Below are positions 55,168 through 63,977 of a stretch of 64,000 bases of DNA, one piece after another. Both the position numbers and the translations under genes were made by a program. The DNA is taken from positions 203,417 to 267,416 of the forward strand of contig NZ_AYMP01000016.1 in assembly GCF_000633515.1 (NCBI RefSeq), read 5' to 3'. The stretch comes from Morganella morganii H1r (lineage in GTDB: Bacteria > Pseudomonadota > Gammaproteobacteria > Enterobacterales > Enterobacteriaceae). The stretch's first letter is position 1. The number at the start of each line of letters is the position of its first letter. The notes under the pieces were generated by a model, which made no database searches, was not told the origin of the DNA, and was given only the letters and a program-made list of their open reading frames with translations.

Positions 55168-56186
55168 TGCGAAAATCCCGTCTGCAATGGTGCCTGTTAT
55201 CCGCCCTGTTATTACTGACCATCGTACTTGCGCTGTGTGCCGGACGCTATGCGGTCTCTGTGACAGCGGTTCTGCAAATCCTGGCGGATACCCTGACCGG
55301 ACGCAGCCCGTCTGCGGAATACAGCCGCACCGCTGAAAATGTGGTGCTGTATGTCCGTCTGCCGCGCATTCTGATCGCCGGACTGGCCGGTGCCGGGCTG
55401 GCTGTTGCCGGTGCCGCATTACAGGGCATCTTCCGCAACCCGCTGGTGGGACCGCAGATTATCGGTGTTTCATCCGGTGCGGCACTCGGTGGTGCACTGG
55501 CACTGCTGCTCTTTTCATCATTATTTATCACTATCAGTTTTGCTTTCCTCGGCGGTCTGCTGGCCATTGTGCTGGTCTTTTTGCTGGGACTAAACCGGCA
55601 CGGCAGCAGTCTTCTGATGCTGATCCTTGCGGGCGTGATTATTAATGCTTTTTTTGCCGCCCTGATTTCGCTGATCACCTATTTTGCGGATCCGAACAAT
55701 ACCCTGCAAACCATCGTGTTCTGGCTGATGGGGAGTTTTGCCACCGCAACCTACCTGAAAGTGAACGTGTTACTGCCTGTTGTCATCATTGCCGGCGGGA
55801 TTATTTTTGCCCTCCGCTTCCGCATCAATGTGCTGTCCCTCGGCGAGGAAAACGCACAGGCGCTGGGGCTGCCGGTCACTGCAACCCGCTGGACTATACT
55901 TATCTGTGTCACACTGATCACCAGCGCCACGGTGGCCGTTTCCGGCACCATCGGCTGGGTCGGGCTGATTATTCCGCATATCGCACGACTGATCAGCGGG
56001 CATGACCACCGTGTCCTTCTGCCCGCCAGTGCCCTGACCGGTGCGATTTATCTGATCGCCGTCGATACCCTGGCGCGCAGTATGACCAGTGCCGAGATCC
56101 CGCTGAGTGTCATCACCGCGCTGATCGGAGCACCGATTTTCGCCCTGCTCATTCACTCCATGAATAAAAAGGTGGCAGACCTGTGA
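55167..56186 (+). CDS. FecCD-type ABC transporter permease
   Basis: 339 residues from the ATG at 55167, overlapping the preceding stop; a GTG three bases earlier is an alternative. About nine or ten membrane helices follow the FecCD/BtuC pattern: RLPRILIAGLAGAGLAVAGA, ALQGIFRNPLVGPQIIGVSS (the conserved first-half motif), and SGTIGWVGLIIPHIARLISG with the coupling loop. It transports metal chelates or cobalamin. Confidence 0.94.
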   Translation: MRKSRLQWCLLSALLLLTIVLALCAGRYAVSVTAVLQILADTLTGRSPSAEYSRTAENVVLYVRLPRILIAGLAGAGLAVAGAALQGIFRNPLVGPQIIGVSSGAALGGALALLLFSSLFITISFAFLGGLLAIVLVFLLGLNRHGSSLLMLILAGVIINAFFAALISLITYFADPNNTLQTIVFWLMGSFATATYLKVNVLLPVVIIAGGIIFALRFRINVLSLGEENAQALGLPVTATRWTILICVTLITSATVAVSGTIGWVGLIIPHIARLISGHDHRVLLPASALTGAIYLIAVDTLARSMTSAEIPLSVITALIGAPIFALLIHSMNKKVADL

Positions 56187-56923
56187 TCCGTGTTAATCAG
56201 CTCAGTTACCACACCGGTAAACGTCCGTTATTTGACGGACTGACATTCCGCCAGCCGCCGGGCACTATCGCCGCCATTCTCGGCCCGAACGGCCGCGGGA
56301 AAACCACCTTGCTGCGCCTGCTGCTCGGCCTGCAAAAAGGGGCAACCGGCTCTGTGCAGCTCAGTGCACCGGCAGCCTATGTGCCGCAACTCAGCGGTGC
56401 ACTGTTTAATTACTCTGTCCGCACCATGGTCAGTCTCGGCCGGGTTCGCCATCTGCCCTGGTATGCATCCCCGTCCCGGCGTGACCATGACATCACCGGA
56501 CAGGCAATGGCTGACCTCGGATTAACCCCGTTTGCGGACACCGCATTTAACCTGCTCAGCGGTGGTGAAAAACAGATGGTGATGATTGCCCGCGCACTGG
56601 CCGGTGAACCGGACATTCTGATCCTGGATGAACCCACTTCTGCGCTGGATCTGGCAAATCAGGATACGGTTCTGTCCGTTCTGAAAATGCTGGCTGCCGA
56701 ACGCGGCAAAACAATCCTGTTTACCAGCCATTATCCGCAACATGCCCTGCATATTGCGGATTATTCACTGTTACTGTTTGACGGTACACAGTCGCAGTTT
56801 GGTCAGACATCCGCACTGCTGACGGAAGATAATCTGGAAAAACTGTATCAGCTTCCGGTTTCTGTTGTGCCGGTTAACCACCCGCACCGGCAGACCTGCG
56901 GAGTGATCCCGCTGTTCCGCTGA
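56183..56923 (+). CDS. ABC transporter ATP-binding protein
   Basis: 246 residues, starting with GTG at 56183 (GTGA overlap with the permease stop). Walker A is GPNGRGKTTLL, the signature is LLSGGEKQMVMIARAL, and Walker B is ILILDEPTSALDLANQD. It forms the energy unit for the permease. The signature reads LSGGEKQ where LSGGxRQ is common, an ordinary variation. The C-terminal tail contains HPHRQTCG, reminiscent of a metal-binding segment, but this is too short to interpret. Confidence 0.94.
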   Translation: MIRVNQLSYHTGKRPLFDGLTFRQPPGTIAAILGPNGRGKTTLLRLLLGLQKGATGSVQLSAPAAYVPQLSGALFNYSVRTMVSLGRVRHLPWYASPSRRDHDITGQAMADLGLTPFADTAFNLLSGGEKQMVMIARALAGEPDILILDEPTSALDLANQDTVLSVLKMLAAERGKTILFTSHYPQHALHIADYSLLLFDGTQSQFGQTSALLTEDNLEKLYQLPVSVVPVNHPHRQTCGVIPLFR

Positions 56924-56961
56924 ACCCATTTATTACCCGATTAACCATAAGGATACCAATT

Positions 56962-57309
56962 ATGAGCAATAACACGATTACCCCGGCAGAAGCATTAGTG
57001 ATTGCTGATCTGGTGAACTACACCGAACAGGGCATTTCCAGCCGTGTTCTCGCTAAAAACGGCGGCGGCAATATCACCCTGTTTGCCTTTGATAAAGGTC
57101 AGGCGCTTTCTGAACACAGCGCCCCGTTTGATGCCATTGTGATGATTGCCGAAGGTTCACTGATCCTGACCATCGCCGGAAAACCGGTGACGGCAAAACC
57201 CGGGGATATTGTCCGCATGCCGGCCAATATTCCTCATGCTGTGGACGCGCCGGAGCGGGCAAAAATGCTGCTGGTGATGTTACGTGAACCGGAAAACAAA
57301 CAGGACTGA
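56962..57309 (+). CDS. Cupin-domain protein of the uptake island
   Basis: 115 residues, a single small cupin barrel. Motif 1 region reads FDKGQALSEHSAPFDAIVMI with H52 and the first-strand residues, motif 2 KPGDIVRMPANIPHAVDAPE with a second histidine. Metal binding is plausible. Small cupins beside a methyltransferase and Fe-B12-type ABC genes may sense or modify the cargo, but no specific function is known to me. ATG 56962 has AAGGATA upstream. The methyltransferase gene follows after three bases. Confidence 0.85.
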   Translation: MSNNTITPAEALVIADLVNYTEQGISSRVLAKNGGGNITLFAFDKGQALSEHSAPFDAIVMIAEGSLILTIAGKPVTAKPGDIVRMPANIPHAVDAPERAKMLLVMLREPENKQD

Positions 57310-57312
57310 ATA

Positions 57313-58083
57313 ATGGAAAGCACACATACCGGTCATGAAGCCGGACACAAATTTCTGGCGCGTCTGGGTAAAAAACGCCTGCGCCCGGGAGGGCGCACTG
57401 CCACAGAATGGCTGTTATCACACAGCGGATTACAGACCGACAGCCGGGTGCTGGAAATTGCCTGCAATATGGGTACCACCGCCATTGAAATCGCACAACG
57501 TTTTCAGTGTCATATTACCGGTATTGATATGGATAAACAGGCACTTGCCAATGCACGGAAAAACATCCTCACTAACGGGTTATCGCACCTTATTACCGTG
57601 CAGGAAGCAGATGCCTCAAAACTGCCGTTCCCGGATAATCATTTTGATGTGGTGATCAATGAAGCCATGCTGACCATGTATGCGGACAAAGCCAAAGCCC
57701 GCCTGTTACAGGAATATTTCCGTGTACTGAAGCCCGGCGGTCGTCTGCTGACCCACGATATTGCGCTGACAGCGCGGCGTGAAAATGAGTGTGTCACACA
57801 GGAAATGCAGGCCGCTATTCATGTCAAAGCACAACCGATGCTGAGTGATGACTGGCTGGCACTGTTCCGTGACGCAGGTTTCCGTGATGTGATCCGTTCG
57901 GAGGGTGCGATGACACTGATGACACCAAAAGGCATGCTGCACGATGAAGGGCTTCCCGGCACGCTGAAAATTATCCGCAATGCACTGAAAAAAGAGAATC
58001 GCCCGCAGTTTTTACAGATGTTCCGCCATTTCCGGCAGAACCGTGATCGCCTGCGGTATATTGCCGTTGTCAGTACAAAATAA
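57313..58083 (+). CDS. Class I SAM-dependent methyltransferase of the uptake island
   Basis: 256 residues with a standard SAM-binding Rossmann fold: VLEIACNMGTTAIEIAQRFQ (motif I), GIDMDKQALANARKNILTNG, LPFPDNHFDVVINEAMLTMY and EYFRVLKPGGRLLTHDIALT. A short N-terminal lid reads LARLGKKRLRPGGRTATEWL. The C-terminus (about 205-256) is helical and basic. The methyl acceptor is unknown; in a metal-uptake operon it might modify the chelate or a metabolite. It ends the operon before a strong terminator. Confidence 0.88.
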   Translation: MESTHTGHEAGHKFLARLGKKRLRPGGRTATEWLLSHSGLQTDSRVLEIACNMGTTAIEIAQRFQCHITGIDMDKQALANARKNILTNGLSHLITVQEADASKLPFPDNHFDVVINEAMLTMYADKAKARLLQEYFRVLKPGGRLLTHDIALTARRENECVTQEMQAAIHVKAQPMLSDDWLALFRDAGFRDVIRSEGAMTLMTPKGMLHDEGLPGTLKIIRNALKKENRPQFLQMFRHFRQNRDRLRYIAVVSTK

Positions 58084-58110
58084 TAAGCAGTGAGTTATGT
58101 CGAGAAGGTG

Positions 58111-58143
58111 AAAACCACCGGATTTGTTAAGTCCGGTGGTTTT
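58111..58143. terminator. Bidirectional terminator ending the uptake island
   Basis: AAAACCACCGGA (58111-58122) pairs perfectly with TCCGGTGGTTTT (58132-58143). A and T runs on both ends allow it to serve both the methyltransferase and the convergent lipoprotein gene. Confidence 0.92.
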
Positions 58144-58150
58144 GCTGAAA

Positions 58151-58573
58151 TTATCTGTTTAAGACATCAACGGCTTGTTTATCACCATCAACGTCTTTAA
58201 TAAAAAACGTCGCCACAATTGTCCGTCTGTGGGGATTAATTTTCTTTGCCTGTTTTTTCTGTAAAACCGTAGAAGCTCTGTACGCATATTTGCCGTCTGC
58301 CTGATACTGAATATCAGGTGATGGCAAACAATTTTTTTCATCTAACTTAACAGGATTTGCACTAAAATCGAGAGAAGCAATGTCTATCTGTTCTTTATAA
58401 TCAAATATTCTTACATACAAAATATATTCATCATCAGATGCATCCGGCGCTTTGACACATAGTTTACCTGCATTAGTGCTCACACTGCCATTAACCATTC
58501 TTGGTCTGGGGTCATTCCCATGCCAGCATGCACTCAGCAGAAATATCAGGGGTATGATAGTAAATTTACGCAT
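58151..58573 (-). CDS. Periplasmic lipoprotein, putative T6SS-type immunity protein
   Basis: 140 residues: MRKFTIIPLIFLLSACWHGN has a lipobox (LLSAC), and the mature protein opens with GNDPRPRMVNGSVS. This CxxGxDPRP start, a beta-sandwich-sized body with a second and third cysteine (GKLCVKAP, EKNCLPSP), resembles the family called putative T6SS immunity periplasmic lipoprotein. It starts 9 bases after the HExxH metallopeptidase stop on the same strand, as an immunity gene would. No other secretion genes are nearby, so the effector/immunity assignment is inferred. Confidence 0.72.
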   Translation of the reverse strand: MRKFTIIPLIFLLSACWHGNDPRPRMVNGSVSTNAGKLCVKAPDASDDEYILYVRIFDYKEQIDIASLDFSANPVKLDEKNCLPSPDIQYQADGKYAYRASTVLQKKQAKKINPHRRTIVATFFIKDVDGDKQAVDVLNR

Positions 58574-58582
58574 ACTAAGTCT

Positions 58583-59092
58583 CTATAAAATGGAATTTGG
58601 CAGCACTGATCTGTAAATACTCTCTATAGTATTGGGATCTATTCGATTACTAATACGAACATAGCCATCCTGAATACCAGTAATAAGCCCGCTGATACCA
58701 TACGTTTTCAGAATAAAATAATCAGCAACGATACTGGCCTGCTGTTCCATGCCGTAATCACTTAATTTTTTCTTACTATCAAGATAATAATTGTAGTCAG
58801 CAAGGCTACTAAATAACCCTCTTGTTCTGACCCACATCCCGTTCTGATGCTGCCAGACATGCGTAAGCTCATGCATAAAGAGATGTTTATATTCAGCAAA
58901 ATCCTCTGAAAAATCGTGCCTGTAAAGTGATTTTCTGAAATAAATATCCCCATTCGGCGCCATGGCTACATTGTCTGACTGCATGCCGAACGGCAGATAA
59001 CTGTCACAATGAACCCAGACATTATAGGACATTGAGTTACCAAATATGGTTTTGGCCATTGCCATTTCACCAAGCGTTATTTGCCTCAGCAT
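58583..59092 (-). CDS. HExxH metallopeptidase-type effector, 5' end possibly frameshifted
   Basis: 169 residues. HLFMHELTHVWQHQNGMWVR carries the zinc motif HELTH, with MEQQASIVADYFILKTYG further on supplying a likely third ligand (E in MEQQA). FGNSMSYNVWVHCDSYLPFG and MQSDNVAMAPNGDIYF match Vgr/Rhs-associated peptidase domains thought to act in the target periplasm. The ATG at 59092 has only a weak AAGAG. An ATG at 59144 with AAAGGGAG would fuse in frame if one AAAG unit were lost in a (AAAG)3 tract. No VgrG, PAAR or Hcp is linked. Low G+C content suggests transfer. Confidence 0.72.
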   Translation of the reverse strand: MLRQITLGEMAMAKTIFGNSMSYNVWVHCDSYLPFGMQSDNVAMAPNGDIYFRKSLYRHDFSEDFAEYKHLFMHELTHVWQHQNGMWVRTRGLFSSLADYNYYLDSKKKLSDYGMEQQASIVADYFILKTYGISGLITGIQDGYVRISNRIDPNTIESIYRSVLPNSIL

Positions 59093-59144
59093 TGGCTCTT
59101 TTATTTCTTTCTTTCTTTTTATTTTCCTGCGTAATAATACCCAT
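59067..59144 (-). CDS. Short overlapping frame before the metallopeptidase
   Basis: ATG at 59144 with AAAGGGAG upstream opens a 25-codon frame, MGIITQENKKKERN onward, that ends inside the start of the metallopeptidase gene in another frame. It could be a coupling leader, or the true N-terminus separated from the main frame by one AAAG repeat unit. Confidence 0.4.
   Translation of the reverse strand: MGIITQENKKKERNKRANAEANNAW
59107..59118 (-). repeat. (AAAG)3 tract at the effector 5' end
   Basis: Three tandem AAAG units (CTTT on the plus strand) in an A-rich stretch. Losing one four-base unit would join the strong upstream start at 59144 to the metallopeptidase frame. Only three units make frequent slippage uncertain. 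Confidence 0.6.
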
Positions 59145-59331
59145 ACAAACTCCCTTTATATATTACCGGACACTCCTCACATATAGCCCGGATTACGCAT
59201 GAATTCCATAATTTATTCTGCTGTACCGATGACAGCCTGTTTATTAAGAATAACAACCAGCCGGATTCCGGATTATACCGTTCCGGATTACGCTATATTC
59301 ATCCGGAACAGTATCATTGCTGACGTATAAC

Positions 59332-59778
59332 TTAGATCCCGCCCTCGGGCTTATTCAGAATATGGTCTTCCCAGTTCTGTACCACACTTTCGGTGACCGC
59401 AATGTGGCGGACGGTAATACCTTTCTGGTGCATCATGGATTTGGATCCGCTGATTAGCGGGTGCCAGGGTAATAACGGTTTACCTTCCATGACCAGGCGG
59501 TAAGCACAGGTCATCGGCAGCCAGGCGTCAAATGTCGGCAGGTTTTCCCGCGTCAGTTTGATGCAGTCCGGTTCATAGCGGAAACGGTCTTCATAATGAC
59601 GGCACTGACAGCTTTTAATATCCAGCTGGTTGCAGGCCACATCGGTGAAATAGATTTCATCGGTGTCTGCGTCCATCAGCTTCTGCAAACAGCATTGCCC
59701 GCAGCCATCACACAGTGATTCCCACTCTTCGTCACTCATTTCATCGAGGGTTTTCACCATCCAGAATGGTTGAGACAT
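59332..59778 (-). CDS. ycgN: YcgN family cysteine-cluster protein (UPF0260)
   Basis: 148 residues, matching YcgN in length. The cysteine-rich motif [14 protein letters not shown] and later [11 protein letters not shown] and EPDCIKL characterise the YkgJ/YcgN metal-cluster family, which probably binds zinc or iron; the function is unknown. It lies 35 bases downstream of ycgM on the same strand, as in E. coli. Confidence 0.94.
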   Translation of the reverse strand: MSQPFWMVKTLDEMSDEEWESLCDGCGQCCLQKLMDADTDEIYFTDVACNQLDIKSCQCRHYEDRFRYEPDCIKLTRENLPTFDAWLPMTCAYRLVMEGKPLLPWHPLISGSKSMMHQKGITVRHIAVTESVVQNWEDHILNKPEGGI

Positions 59779-59813
59779 GTTCTTTTTTCCTTTTACTTCG
59801 TGGCTGACCCGTT

Positions 59814-60470
59814 TCAGATAATCCGTGTGGTCAGCATATGATCATTTACCGAGATTTTCAGCATATCGCCCGATACCAGCGGCCCGACCCCTTCCGGTGT
59901 GCCGGTCAGGATAATATCCCCCGGACGCAGCGTGAAATAACGGGACATATAGCTTATCAGCGGTATTACCGGCGTCAGCATTTCGCGGGTGTTTCCCTGC
60001 TGGCGCAGTTCATTATTAACGGTCAGGCTCAGGGTAACATTCTGCAGATCCGGGAATTCATTGACCGGAATAAACCCGGACACCGGCGCAGAGCCATCAA
60101 ATGCCTTACTTTTTTCCCACGGCTGCCCAGCCGCCTTTAATTTCATCTGCACATCACGCAGTGTTAAATCCAGCGCGACACCAAACCCGGCAATCGCCCG
60201 GGCGCAGCGGTCTTCATTGGCCTGTTTCAGTGGTGCCCCGATAAGAACCGCCAGTTCGGTTTCGTGATGCACTTCGCCGAACTCTTTCGGAATGGCGACC
60301 GGCTGGCGCAGATCGCACAGCGCAGTTTCAGGTTTAATAAAAAGAAGGGGTTCCGCGGATACCTGTGATTTCATCTCCGCAACATGCTTTGCATAATTCA
60401 GCCCCACACATACCACTTTCCCGACCGGAAAATCCAGGAGAGCGCCCTGCCAGTCACGATGCTGATACAT
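59814..60470 (-). CDS. ycgM: Fumarylacetoacetate hydrolase-family protein YcgM
   Basis: 218 residues of the FAH superfamily (acylpyruvase-like). [18 protein letters not shown], the metal ligands in [27 protein letters not shown], and [20 protein letters not shown] are all present. Acylpyruvate hydrolase or oxaloacetate decarboxylase/tautomerase activity is known for homologues. ycgN follows. Confidence 0.93.
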   Translation of the reverse strand: MYQHRDWQGALLDFPVGKVVCVGLNYAKHVAEMKSQVSAEPLLFIKPETALCDLRQPVAIPKEFGEVHHETELAVLIGAPLKQANEDRCARAIAGFGVALDLTLRDVQMKLKAAGQPWEKSKAFDGSAPVSGFIPVNEFPDLQNVTLSLTVNNELRQQGNTREMLTPVIPLISYMSRYFTLRPGDIILTGTPEGVGPLVSGDMLKISVNDHMLTTRII

Positions 60471-60504
60471 AGTCTTACCCCTTTACTTTATTATTCTGAT
60501 GACA

Positions 60505-61599
60505 TCAGCGGATTTCCGCACCGACATTATCCGCCATCAGTGAAACACTGAGTGCGAAGAAGTACGAGCGGTTCCAGTGCATGATAGTGTTAAAATTCTG
60601 TGTGACCAGATACACCCGCGCCTGCTTATCTTCCGGTACGACTAACCACATCGGGGTCGATTCCGGCAGATTTGCCTGTGCAGGGAGTGTCACACCCAGG
60701 GCTTTCCACTGCGCCAGTGTTTTGCTCTGGTTTTTCTTTGTTCCCTCAATGCTGCGGTCAAAGCCGGCGGGAACAGTCACTTCATATCCCCACGGCAGCC
60801 CTTTTACCCAGCCTTCAGTGGCCAGATAATTCGCCGTGGAAGCAAACACATCCGCTTTGTTATTCCAGATATCCGCCACGCCGTCACCGTCTCCGTCCAC
60901 GGCATAGGTCAGATAACTGGTCGGCATAAACTGATTCTGTCCCATGGCACCGGCCCAGGAGCCTTTCAGCTGCTGATCTGCCGGGATATGACCCCGGTCG
61001 ATAATCTGTAAAGCGGCGATAAACTGCTTAACAAACATCTCTTCACGGCGGCCTTCATACGCCAGGGTTGCCAGGGCGGAAATCACATCCTCTTTGCCCT
61101 GATAACGGCCGAAACCGCTTTCCAGCCCCCACAGGGAGACAATATACTCCTGCGGCACACCGTAACGCTGACTGATCCCGGCCAGCAGCGCCGCATTGGC
61201 ATCATGCTGTTTTACTGCAGCGCTGACTGCGCCTTTGGTCACGCGGCGGGACAGATAATCATCCAGCGTGACTTTTTTCTCCGGCTGGTTCTTATCAGAC
61301 GTTATAACACGTTCGATAAAATGAAAATTCTCAAAAGCGCGGGTCAGCGTGGATTCTTTAATACCCTCCTGACGCGCCATCGCTTTCAGTTGTTCAGCAT
61401 AGGCCGGAAATTGTTCTGCAGTCCGTGAGTCAGCCGGAAATTCCCGCTGTAAATCCGCCACTGACAACCGTACTGCGGCTGTCTGCTGTGCTGCCGGGGC
61501 ATCTGCCAGTAATTTTACCGGTAATACCGGAGCCTGAGATGCACTGCATGCCGTCAGCGAGGCCGTAATAATCACGGCGCTTAATAATGTCAGGCGCAT
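60505..61599 (-). CDS. MltB-type lytic murein transglycosylase, lipoprotein
   Basis: 364 residues. A lipoprotein signal with LTACS leads to an Ala/Gln-rich linker and an SLT_2 (family 3) domain. The catalytic glutamate is in IVSLWGLESGFGRYQGK; LKGSWAGAMGQNQFMPTSYL and YAVDGDGDGVADIWNNKADV are the defining motifs. It cleaves peptidoglycan strands with 1,6-anhydro product. The sequence is nearer the YcgL-linked MltB-like group than E. coli MltB proper, so I give no symbol. Confidence 0.92.
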   Translation of the reverse strand: MRLTLLSAVIITASLTACSASQAPVLPVKLLADAPAAQQTAAVRLSVADLQREFPADSRTAEQFPAYAEQLKAMARQEGIKESTLTRAFENFHFIERVITSDKNQPEKKVTLDDYLSRRVTKGAVSAAVKQHDANAALLAGISQRYGVPQEYIVSLWGLESGFGRYQGKEDVISALATLAYEGRREEMFVKQFIAALQIIDRGHIPADQQLKGSWAGAMGQNQFMPTSYLTYAVDGDGDGVADIWNNKADVFASTANYLATEGWVKGLPWGYEVTVPAGFDRSIEGTKKNQSKTLAQWKALGVTLPAQANLPESTPMWLVVPEDKQARVYLVTQNFNTIMHWNRSYFFALSVSLMADNVGAEIR

Positions 61600-61636
61600 A
61601 GCGATATCCTTTCTGGTTATTTCGCGGGAATTATTA

Positions 61637-61921
61637 TTAGGATTTATCCTGAATATTCAGTGTATCCCGGTATTCTGATAACAGATCTTCCACCGGTGGC
61701 GGGAACTGCAGATAATAACCGGCAGCCGTCAGTTCCTGTTTCACTTTTTCAATATCCGCATTGGCCAGTTTATCGCGGCTTGCAAGGTTAATCAGCATAC
61801 TGAAGACAGGCTTGCCGAAACTTTTCAGCAATTCCTCCGGAACACGGGAAAAATCATCTTTCTTTTCGATGAACAAATAGGTTTGATCGCGGTTCGGACT
61901 TCTGTAAATTGCACACAACAT
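61637..61921 (-). CDS. ycgL: YcgL domain protein
   Basis: 94 residues starting [20 protein letters not shown], with [20 protein letters not shown] and the conserved [14 protein letters not shown]. The start at 61921 follows family alignment; an upstream extension to 61969 is not conserved. Function unknown. It is divergent from minC, as in other enterobacteria. Confidence 0.94.
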   Translation of the reverse strand: MLCAIYRSPNRDQTYLFIEKKDDFSRVPEELLKSFGKPVFSMLINLASRDKLANADIEKVKQELTAAGYYLQFPPPVEDLLSEYRDTLNIQDKS

Positions 61922-62082
61922 TGGAATTATCCCGTTTAAATCAAATCGTGACTTGCCAGTAAATGGCACTAACTATAACATGCTATTGTTTTTGATAATA
62001 TCGTTACCCGGCATTGCGTCGCAGCAATGCACATTTTATATATGGCTGAATAGCGGGCCGCTAATTACACTGAGTCGGACAG

Positions 62083-62799
62083 ATGTCACCATCGCCAATT
62101 GACCTTAAAGGCAGTAACTTCACACTTTCGGTTCTTCATCTGAATAATGAGGATCCTCAGATTATTGAACAGGCTGTGCGCGAAAAAGTCAGCCAGGCGC
62201 CTGCCTTTTTCCGGAATGCCCCTGTTGTGCTGAATGTCAGCCAGATTTCAGCCGGTGCGAACCTGAAAATTATCTGTCGTGCCGTGACCGATGCCGGTTT
62301 GCGGATTGTCGGGGTCAGTGGCTGTCAGGATGAGAAAATGCGCAAAGCAGCCACCCGTAACGGGCTTCCGCTGCTCAATGAAGGCAAAAGTACCCGCACT
62401 GCTGAACCGGATACACCGGAACCTGAAGCGCCGTCAGTGTCTTCCCCTGCCGCCGCAGATTCCCCCTGCCGGAAAACCCGGCTGATTAATGTGCCTGTCC
62501 GTTCCGGCCAGCGTATTTATGCCCCGAACAGTGACCTTATCGTGACCGCCAATGTCAGTGCGGGCGCAGAACTCATTGCGGACGGTAATATTCATATTTA
62601 CGGGCTGATGCGCGGACGTGTGTTAGCCGGTGCGGCAGGTGATACGGAGAGCGGGATTTTTTGCACCCACCTGCATGCGGAACTGGTTTCTATCGCCGGG
62701 CAATACTGGCTGAGTGAGCAAATCCCGGGCGAATTCGCCGGGAAAGCGGCCAAACTCAGTCTGGTTAATAATGAACTCACTATCAACAATCTCATATAG
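62083..62799 (+). CDS. minC: Septum-site determining protein MinC
   Basis: 238 residues. The N-terminal domain (1-105; FKGS-type start [20 protein letters not shown]) inhibits FtsZ polymerisation. The C-terminal beta-helix (125-238) carries [20 protein letters not shown] and [20 protein letters not shown] for dimerisation and MinD binding. A Pro/Ser/Ala linker separates them. It heads the minCDE operon. Confidence 0.97.
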   Translation: MSPSPIDLKGSNFTLSVLHLNNEDPQIIEQAVREKVSQAPAFFRNAPVVLNVSQISAGANLKIICRAVTDAGLRIVGVSGCQDEKMRKAATRNGLPLLNEGKSTRTAEPDTPEPEAPSVSSPAAADSPCRKTRLINVPVRSGQRIYAPNSDLIVTANVSAGAELIADGNIHIYGLMRGRVLAGAAGDTESGIFCTHLHAELVSIAGQYWLSEQIPGEFAGKAAKLSLVNNELTINNLI

Positions 62800-62821
62800 A
62801 CCTTTAACAAGGAATAATTCC

Positions 62822-63634
62822 ATGGCACGCATTTTAGTTGTTACTTCAGGTAAAGGTGGCGTAGGCAAAACCACTTCCAGCGCGGCCATAGCGACCGGCC
62901 TTGCCCAGAAAGGAAAGAAAACCGTAGTGATCGATTTTGATATCGGTCTGCGTAACCTTGACTTAATCATGGGGTGTGAGCGTCGCGTCGTGTATGACTT
63001 CGTGAACGTTATTCAGGGCGATGCCACACTGAATCAGGCGCTTATCAAAGATAAGCGGACTGATAATTTATTTATTCTGCCGGCATCACAGACCCGTGAT
63101 AAAGATGCACTGACCCGCGAAGGCGTGGAGAAAGTGCTGAATGAATTAGGTGAAATGGAATTTGACTTTATCATCTGTGACTCCCCGGCAGGGATTGAGA
63201 GCGGCGCACTGATGGCGCTCTATTTTGCTGATGAAGCCATTATTACCACCAACCCTGAAGTTTCATCTGTCCGCGATTCTGACCGTATTCTCGGGATCCT
63301 GTCCTCCAAATCCCGCCGCGCGGAACAGGGGCTGGAGCCGATTACAGAGCATCTGCTGCTTACCCGTTACAACCCGGGCCGTGTCAGTCGTGGTGATATG
63401 CTGAGTATGGAAGATGTGCTGGAAATCCTGTGCATCCCGCTTATCGGAGTGATTCCGGAGGATCAGTCTGTTCTGCGTTCATCCAACCAGGGTGAGCCGG
63501 TGATTCTGGATCAGGAATCTGATGCCGGTAAGGCTTATGACGATACTGTTGCCCGTATTCTGGGTGAAGATCGTCCTTTCCGTTTCATTGAGGAAGAGAA
63601 AAAAGGTTTCTTAAAACGCTTATTCGGGGGGTAA
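62822..63634 (+). CDS. minD: Septum-site determining ATPase MinD
   Basis: 270 residues, identical in length to E. coli MinD. The deviant Walker A is VTSGKGGVGKTTSSAAIATG, followed by VVIDFDIGLRNLDLIMGCER. The C-terminal membrane-targeting helix KGFLKRLFGG is intact. The ATG at 62822, with AAGGAATA before it, is the family start; the frame extends further upstream inside minC. It recruits MinC to the membrane. Confidence 0.98.
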   Translation: MARILVVTSGKGGVGKTTSSAAIATGLAQKGKKTVVIDFDIGLRNLDLIMGCERRVVYDFVNVIQGDATLNQALIKDKRTDNLFILPASQTRDKDALTREGVEKVLNELGEMEFDFIICDSPAGIESGALMALYFADEAIITTNPEVSSVRDSDRILGILSSKSRRAEQGLEPITEHLLLTRYNPGRVSRGDMLSMEDVLEILCIPLIGVIPEDQSVLRSSNQGEPVILDQESDAGKAYDDTVARILGEDRPFRFIEEEKKGFLKRLFGG

Positions 63635-63637
63635 ACC

Positions 63638-63925
63638 ATGGCGCTGTTAGATTTCTTCCTGTCGAGAAAAAAACCGACAGCTAATATTGCAAAAGAACGT
63701 TTGCAAATCATTGTTGCAGAGCGTCGCCGCGGTGAATCTGAACCGAATTACCTTCCGGATCTGAAACGCGATTTACTGGCAGTTATCTGTAAGTATGTTC
63801 AGGTCGACCCGGAAATGCTGTCTGTCCAGTTTGAGCAGAAAGGTGATGATATCTCTGTTCTTGAACTGAACGTTACGCTGCCTGAAGGCGATGAGGGCGC
63901 GAAAAAAGACGAGACGGTAAAATAG
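63638..63925 (+). CDS. minE: Cell division topological specificity factor MinE
   Basis: 95 residues, seven longer than E. coli MinE because of a charged tail ([13 protein letters not shown]). [20 protein letters not shown] is the membrane-binding and MinD-contact N-terminus, and [20 protein letters not shown] continues the activation region. It drives the MinCD oscillation that places the septum at mid-cell. It starts 3 bases after minD. Confidence 0.97.
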   Translation: MALLDFFLSRKKPTANIAKERLQIIVAERRRGESEPNYLPDLKRDLLAVICKYVQVDPEMLSVQFEQKGDDISVLELNVTLPEGDEGAKKDETVK

Positions 63926-63944
63926 TGCCGTTACTGTAACTGAT

Positions 63945-63977
63945 AATACGGCGGGTTACCCCGCCGTATTTTTTTAT
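63945..63977 (+). terminator. minCDE terminator
   Basis: AATACGGCGGG (63945-63955) pairs with CCCGCCGTATT (63960-63970), followed by TTTTTT. It lies 20 bases after minE. Confidence 0.93.

Noticed and set aside
58141..59331. A complete type VI secretion cluster
   Set aside because: Only the peptidase and lipoprotein are present; there is no VgrG, Hcp, PAAR or structural gene in the window.
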